A DNA stretch of 64,000 nt. It comes from Pontederia crassipes (lineage: Eukaryota > Streptophyta > Magnoliopsida > Commelinales > Pontederiaceae). Positions 59,188 to 64,000 of the stretch are shown piece after piece. The translations under genes and the position numbers were made by a program. The notes under the pieces were generated by a model that did no database searches, was not told the origin of the DNA, and worked only from the letters and a program-made list of their open reading frames with translations. Numbering within the stretch: position 1 is the stretch's first letter; each line of letters starts with the position of its first letter. The stretch covers positions 38,209,171-38,273,170 of the forward strand of contig CM060194.1 in the NCBI GenBank assembly GCA_030549335.1, read 5' to 3'.

Positions 59188-59712
59188 GGGTTATTTCCAT
59201 GAACCTCTCCTAAACTATCACGATTTTTTGCATCTAATATCAAATTATGAACTTATTTTTTTGTATTTCTAAACTATCACGATTTTTTCACTTTAGCCCT
59301 TCCGTCTACTTCTATTACGTTTTCCATTACTTTTGATGTTTTTTCATTTATGAAAAAACTAAATTACTCCTCTCTCCATAACACATCAAATAATTAATAT
59401 AAAAATGAAAAATAAAAAAAACGGGGGAGAGTAATTTATTATTTTTCATAAATGACCATTTTTTTATTTACCACTTTAATCCTTCTAATAATTTTTTTAT
59501 ATTTATTATTTCATATTTTTTCTAAAGGGAGGGATAATTTAGTTTTTTTATAAATAGAAAAAAATAAAAGTAACGAAAAATATAACAAAAGTGGACGGGA
59601 GGACTAAAGTGAAAAAGACGTGATAGTTTAGGGATTCAAAAAAATAAGTTCGTAGTTTGATATTAGATATGAAAAATTGTGATAATTTAGGGAAGGTGTG
59701 TTGAAATAATTC
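59188..59712. mobile_element. Mutator-like MITE with long terminal inverted repeats
   Basis: The two outer ~200-bp arms are inverted copies: GAACCTCTCCTAAACTATCACGATTTTTT at the left is mirrored by AAAAATTGTGATAATTTAGGGAAGG at the right (each shown only in part). Flanking 9-mers atttactta (59179-59187) and atttattta (59713-59721) match at 8 of 9 positions. Long arms and a 9-bp target point to the Mutator superfamily. No coding capacity. Confidence 0.75.
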
Positions 59713-59721
59713 ATTTATTTA

Positions 59722-60693
59722 TTGAAGAGAACAAATCAAGTATTCCTTGTAGTATAAAAATCCGAGGTAGATGTTATTTATAAATTTAGCATAAATTTAT
59801 CTCTTGTTTATTTATATATGAGTATTATCATTGATTAACCACCTTCTTTTGTGTCACGTCTTTGGTCCTACCAAATGAAAATTAATTAATTAATTATATC
59901 TGTCATATACATTCAATTAATTATCAATCATCTTATATCTTCATTCATAAATAATGAATAAATTTAATGGATGTGACTTTTTGGCTTACACGCGCGAATG
60001 AAGCATCCAACAGTAGAAATCAAATTTAACATAAGTAGGGATTTTAATTTTAAAAAAATGAAAATTAAAAATTTAGATCTAATTCAAATAGTTTGATAAT
60101 CTGATGGGCACAAGTTTTTTTACACATTCATTAAACATTCGGTAACTTGCATGCAATTTATGGAACAAGAACGTAAAATCATGTTCACATGATGTAACCT
60201 CATATTGCAATCATCTGATGATGGATGAAAATATGAGAGATTCGAGGTGTGTTAGGCCAAGCCGCTCGATGGCCTTTATTATTTCCTCGTGGACCAAGGG
60301 GATTCCTTCCCAGCTCAATCCAGGGGTGCCATCGGCCACCTATTCGGAAACTATTCATCAAATTATCCTTCTCTTTTGATTTTGATTTGCGTTTACTTTT
60401 TCTTTCTTCTAATTTGATTAAACTCATTCATCTAAAATTCAAGAAGTACGGTGGTACTAGGATTTTCTATATAGTTGCTAAATCATAATTTTTTTATATC
60501 TTTTAGTAATTATTAATATATTAGTCCTAGTCTAGTAATATCTCTTAAAATATTGCCCACTAGTCGTTGCCCCAACACTTATAATTATGGAGTTAGAAAA
60601 TACTACGAGTGAGTGCACAATATAGCATAATACATATTTGATAAATAAAAAATAATATTTAAATATGATAAAATAAATATTTTTGATATAACA
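59722..60693. other. Intergenic DNA with a GC-balanced island
   Basis: Mostly AT-rich. The island 60240-60350 stands out in composition and has a minus-strand frame of 75 codons (60427-60200). I cannot identify it. It could be an organelle-derived insertion or transposon piece. Confidence 0.4.
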
Positions 60694-61332
60694 ATTGGAA
60701 ATATTTTATTTTTAAAAAAATATATTAAAATTCACAAATAAAAAGGATTGAAATTTTAAAATAAAAGTTCAATGTGTATTATTATATTCATGTCATTTTT
60801 TACATTTATTTCCACTTCATTTTGAAACTACCATGCATATTTTTCTCATAAAATGTTGTCTAACGTTTATTAGATAAAATAAAAAATAATAATTTATTGA
60901 AAATTTATATTGGATTTTATATATTGAAATTAACATAAAAAAAATATTGAAATTAAATAATGCATAAAATAAATTATGCTATGGAAACAAATGTGGAAAT
61001 TAATAAAACTGAGTGCAATTGAAAATATTTTATTTTTTAAAAAATATATTAAAATTCACATATAAAAAAGGATTAAAATTTTAAAATAAAAGTTCAATGT
61101 GTATTATTATATTCATTTCATTTTTTACATTTATTTCCACATCATTGTGAAACTACCATGTATTTTTTTTCTCATAAAATGTTGTCTAACGTTTATTAGA
61201 TAAAATAAAAAATAATTTATTGAAAAACTAAATAAAAATTATATTGGAGTTAATATATTGAAATTAATACATAAAAATATTGAAATTAAATAATGCATAA
61301 AATAAATTATGCTATAGAAACAAATGTGAAAA
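60694..61332. repeat. Direct tandem duplication of about 320 bp
   Basis: 60694-61017 and 61018-61332 align throughout, for example AAAGTTCAATGTGTATTATTA and AAAATGTTGTCTAACGTTTA in both. They differ by scattered substitutions and by a small insertion (AACTAAATAAA) in the second copy. Confidence 0.85.
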
Positions 61333-61697
61333 AAGAATAAGTGGTCGGGGCTGGAATTGAACCTAGGTATAGGTAGTCCCAAACGCTACTACCATCAAGA
61401 CAAATTGCTAGATATGAATGAATTATTACTAATAATACTTATATAACATTTCAGTGGGTGCACTTGCACCATGGGCACTCATGTGGCTCCGCCCCTGGTT
61501 ACAAAGAATAATACGATGGACATATGTGTACGATGTGTAGGAATGACAACATTTTCCATTCCTCGCAAAGCCCTAGAAAATCCTCGAGCGAGGCCCCGAT
61601 TTCGAAGAATTTTGCCCTTGAAGGAGTGAGAATGGGACATAATGCCTTCGAGCCTTCTTTATCTTAGCCTCTCTCCCCTTTTCCTACTAACCCCCCA
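61333..61697. other. Repeat-like segment with tRNA-B-box-like string
   Basis: GGCTGGAATTGAACCTAGG (61338) is, on the minus strand, GGTTCAATTCC, the tRNA T-loop consensus. GTGGGTGCACTTGCACCATGG follows at 61454, leading into GTGGCTCCGCCCCTGG. The combination recurs in plant dispersed repeats. No complete tRNA cloverleaf could be formed. Confidence 0.35.
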
Positions 61698-61722
61698 CCC
61701 CCCCCCCCCCCCCCCCCCCCCC
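61698..61722. repeat. Poly-C tract of 25 bp
   Basis: An uninterrupted run of C, preceded by CCCCCCA. Confidence 0.95.
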
Positions 61723-63230
61723 ATTTATTAGAGATCAAAATGATTAAATCTCAAGCATCCATTTTTTTATATAAATATCATAACAAATCCTAAATTCATT
61801 TCTTTGTCCTTACATCTATCTCCTTTTTCCTCATAACCGCTATCTCTCTCCATGATGACTAATCATTCCCTCCAAGACGATCGTCCATTATCGTTGGAGT
61901 CATTGCTGTCGGCCAACTGACCACCTGGAAGGGGTGTGGCCCTTTCCATCAAAGTTATCAAAATCACGATCTTAATCAAATCTACGATTTTGATCTCAAC
62001 TTTGAGATCATTTTTTGTAGGATCGATAGGATCACAATAGCAATTCAGATCGTAAGATCGTAAAATCCTATCGATTTTACCTATCCAATTTTTTATTTTA
62101 TTTTTTTAACTTTTCACCAAGTGCAACATGACTTTTGGAGAATAAAATTAAGAAAAAGATAATTGGTTATAATTAAGATTTAAAAATATATTTTTTTTGC
62201 ACAAAATAACTCTATTATAAATATATATTAAAATTTATTATATAATGTTACTCCATATTCATCATATTATTGCCATTTTTTGTCAACCTTTACTATTATA
62301 TAAATAATATATATGCATTTGTAGGAAGTCTTAATATGATAATACTCAAGCTAACATGATTTATAATTTAAACAATTACAAATTTATTTTAAAAAATATT
62401 ATTTTACATTTTTTATATATTAAACTATTTTTAATATATAGATAGAATCTTACAATCTCTCCGATGATCTTCGATCTTACGAAAGATCTCGATCTTAACT
62501 ACGGTGGTCCTCCGTCCCTTCATGCATAGGGGAGGCATCCGCCCCTCTTTGAAGCTTGCCTCCCTTCATGGCTTTGTACACAACTTGCGGCCTCTGTGTC
62601 ATGCCCTCACTCTCTTCATGCACAAAGGGGGCGGAGCTTGCCCCTCTATGAAGGCCAAAAAGGTGAGGCCAACTTTAATTTTTTTTTGTGCCCTCACCTT
62701 TTATTTTATTTTATTTTTGCCTTCACTTTCTTTTTATTTTTTTCTGAATGTTGAAATATGTTTTAATGGGAATTACATAGATTATAAATATTGAATACTT
62801 TTTATTTATTATTTTTAAATTTAAAATTTGAGCAATCGAATCCTTGAGGATTCGGGGATCGAGGCGAGGAATTAGATTTCCCTCGAACTGAAGATTCGGA
62901 TTGTGGACGGAGGCAGAAACTGATCAACAGGGTTGGGACGAGGGAGTGTTCCTCGCTCTGAAAAGAATCGGGCGCCATCGTAATTAGGTGATACCATCTT
63001 ACATGTCATGAGTCTCAAGACATGCATTATCTTTTACATATTATGATTAAGTGAACTGAATTTGTGCCTCTTTGGATCCATATGCCAAATCATGTGATGA
63101 GGATAGCTCAACTCAGACAAAAGTTTTGCATGATAGTTTAAATCGTTTAGTTGGGAACCTGAATAGCGTGTTAATTATTAACTTCACTTGATTTTTATTT
63201 TATTAAAATCTTTTGTTGTTTACTTTTAAG
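61723..63230. other. Intergenic DNA with palindrome-rich patches
   Basis: GATCGTAAGATCGTAAAATCC-like short palindromes occur at 61970-62080 and again at 62440-62500, on either side of AT-rich DNA. They may be the two ends of a worn element of about 530 bp. At 62520-62660 GGGGAGGCATCCGCCCCTC / GGGGGCGGAGCTTGCCCCTC are repeated. No gene is supported. Confidence 0.4.
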
Positions 63231-63237
63231 TGTTAAG

Positions 63238-63793
63238 ACGAACGGTATGATTGTCTTAGAGTCACCCATTCGACCCGGTGAACCCGAGTATCCAACCTGA
63301 CCCGATCCCGACGAACAGTATGATTGTCTTAAATTTTGGATCGGGTCGGGTTGGGAGTCGGGTCGGACTCGACCATCCGACGGGTCGGGTTCGGGTTGAA
63401 TTGACTCGACCCGATCTGTCAACCCGACTTTTTATTAATTTTTTTAAAATTTTTTATTTAATTTAAGTATTTTATACTATCTAAAATCTAAAAAAATATA
63501 TATTATTGTATTTCAAATAGAGAATAATATGTAGATATTTAAAATAATTTTATGCCTAAAAGTACTTTATTTTGTATTTAAAATAAAATAGTAAATGCCT
63601 TTTGTATTAAAAATTAAAAATATTTTTTTTTAAAAAAGAAAAAAGGTGGTCGGGTTACCCGACCATCGGACCCAACCCGGGCTAGGCCAGGTCAGGTTGG
63701 ATTCTGTCTAAAAAAAAATTGAAACTCAATCTAATTCGGTCGGGTTGGGTCGGGTTTGTTCATGGGTCGGGTCTCGACCCATGAACACCCCTA
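63238..63793. mobile_element. GACCCG-rich non-autonomous hAT-like element (left end unclear)
   Basis: It has the same GGGTCGGGTTGGGTCGG composition at both sides of an AT-rich middle as 18125-18551. The right terminus ends CATGAACACCCCTA at 63793, that is TAGGGGTGTTCATG inward. At the left, ACGAACGGTATGATTGTCTTA is repeated at 63238 and 63310 and no clean terminus is seen, so that end is rearranged. Confidence 0.55.
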
Positions 63794-63883
63794 AACTGGG
63801 GCATATTTTTTAGGGTAATACATGACCCAACCCATGAACACCCCTAAACTGGGGCATATTTTTTAGGTAATACATGAACCATC
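63778..63883. repeat. 53-bp tandem duplication across the hAT-like right end
   Basis: CCCATGAACACCCCTAAACT starts at 63778 and again at 63831. Both copies run on through GGGGCATATTTTTTAGG and TAATACATGA. The unit contains 16 bp of the element terminus and 37 bp of flanking DNA. Confidence 0.85.
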
Positions 63884-64000
63884 CACTCATTTGATTTTAA
63901 GTGATTTTTAAACGTGTCCGCTTTATCTGCCCTTCTTTCTAAAAAATAAAATTAAAGTTTCAATTAAAAAAAAAATACTTTGCGAAAGTTCTATTTGAAT
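63884..64000. other. Window end, AT-rich
   Basis: Nothing recognisable. Confidence 0.4.

Noticed and set aside
61338..61410. Possible tRNA gene on the minus strand (GGTTCAATTCC)
   Set aside because: Only the B-box-like string is present. No acceptor stem, D arm or anticodon arm could be paired.

Overview
This is a repeat-rich piece of a plant nuclear genome. Two host protein genes are convincing. One is a five-exon TRICHOME BIREFRINGENCE-LIKE (TBL) gene on the minus strand (303-2403). The other is an intronless, very GC-rich PYR/PYL-type abscisic acid receptor gene on the plus strand (25641-26342). A GC-rich, intronless PYL set in strongly AT-rich intergenic DNA is typical of monocots, and a non-grass monocot is my guess. 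The sequence does not fix the species.

Almost everything else is transposon DNA, much of it nested. From 3.2 to 5.1 kb lie a hAT-like element with an 8-bp target duplication and two neighbouring Tourist-like MITEs. From 5.49 to 9.36 kb is a gypsy-type LTR element that has lost nearly all of its interior but keeps a recognisable target duplication (aagcg/aagca). From about 10.29 to 23.99 kb is an inverted, 3'-truncated CACTA element. It is split by a 9.96-kb copia element of the SIRE/Maximus type (13865-23828), also inverted, which itself carries a hAT-like insertion inside its RNase H region (18125-18551). That makes three levels of nesting.

The PYL gene sits at 25.6 kb, with a TATA box close to its start. 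From 26.3 to about 35.9 kb the DNA is AT-rich and intergenic, with microsatellites and MITE-like remains. A gypsy-like LTR with internal DNA (about 35.94-38.8 kb) is then interrupted by a complete 15,018-bp CACTA element (38810-53827) with matching termini and a TAC target duplication. That element holds a roughly 3.2/3.8-kb direct tandem duplication, eight copies of a unit of about 540 bp, two GC-rich leader exons, a decayed TNP2-type transposase and a TnpA-like multi-exon gene. From 53.8 to 58 kb are further LTR and gag relics. A Mutator-like MITE (59188-59712), a 320-bp tandem duplication (60694-61332) and a GACCCG-rich hAT-like end with a 53-bp duplication (63.2-63.9 kb) complete the window.

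The two host genes are unrelated in function: cell-wall polysaccharide acetylation in the Golgi, and hormone perception in the cytosol and nucleus. No operon-like or cooperating system is visible. The most informative structures are the internally amplified CACTA element, its antiparallel relative, and the copia element with an extra Transposase_32-like reading frame. All transposon genes seen are broken or doubtful, and no RNA gene could be supported.
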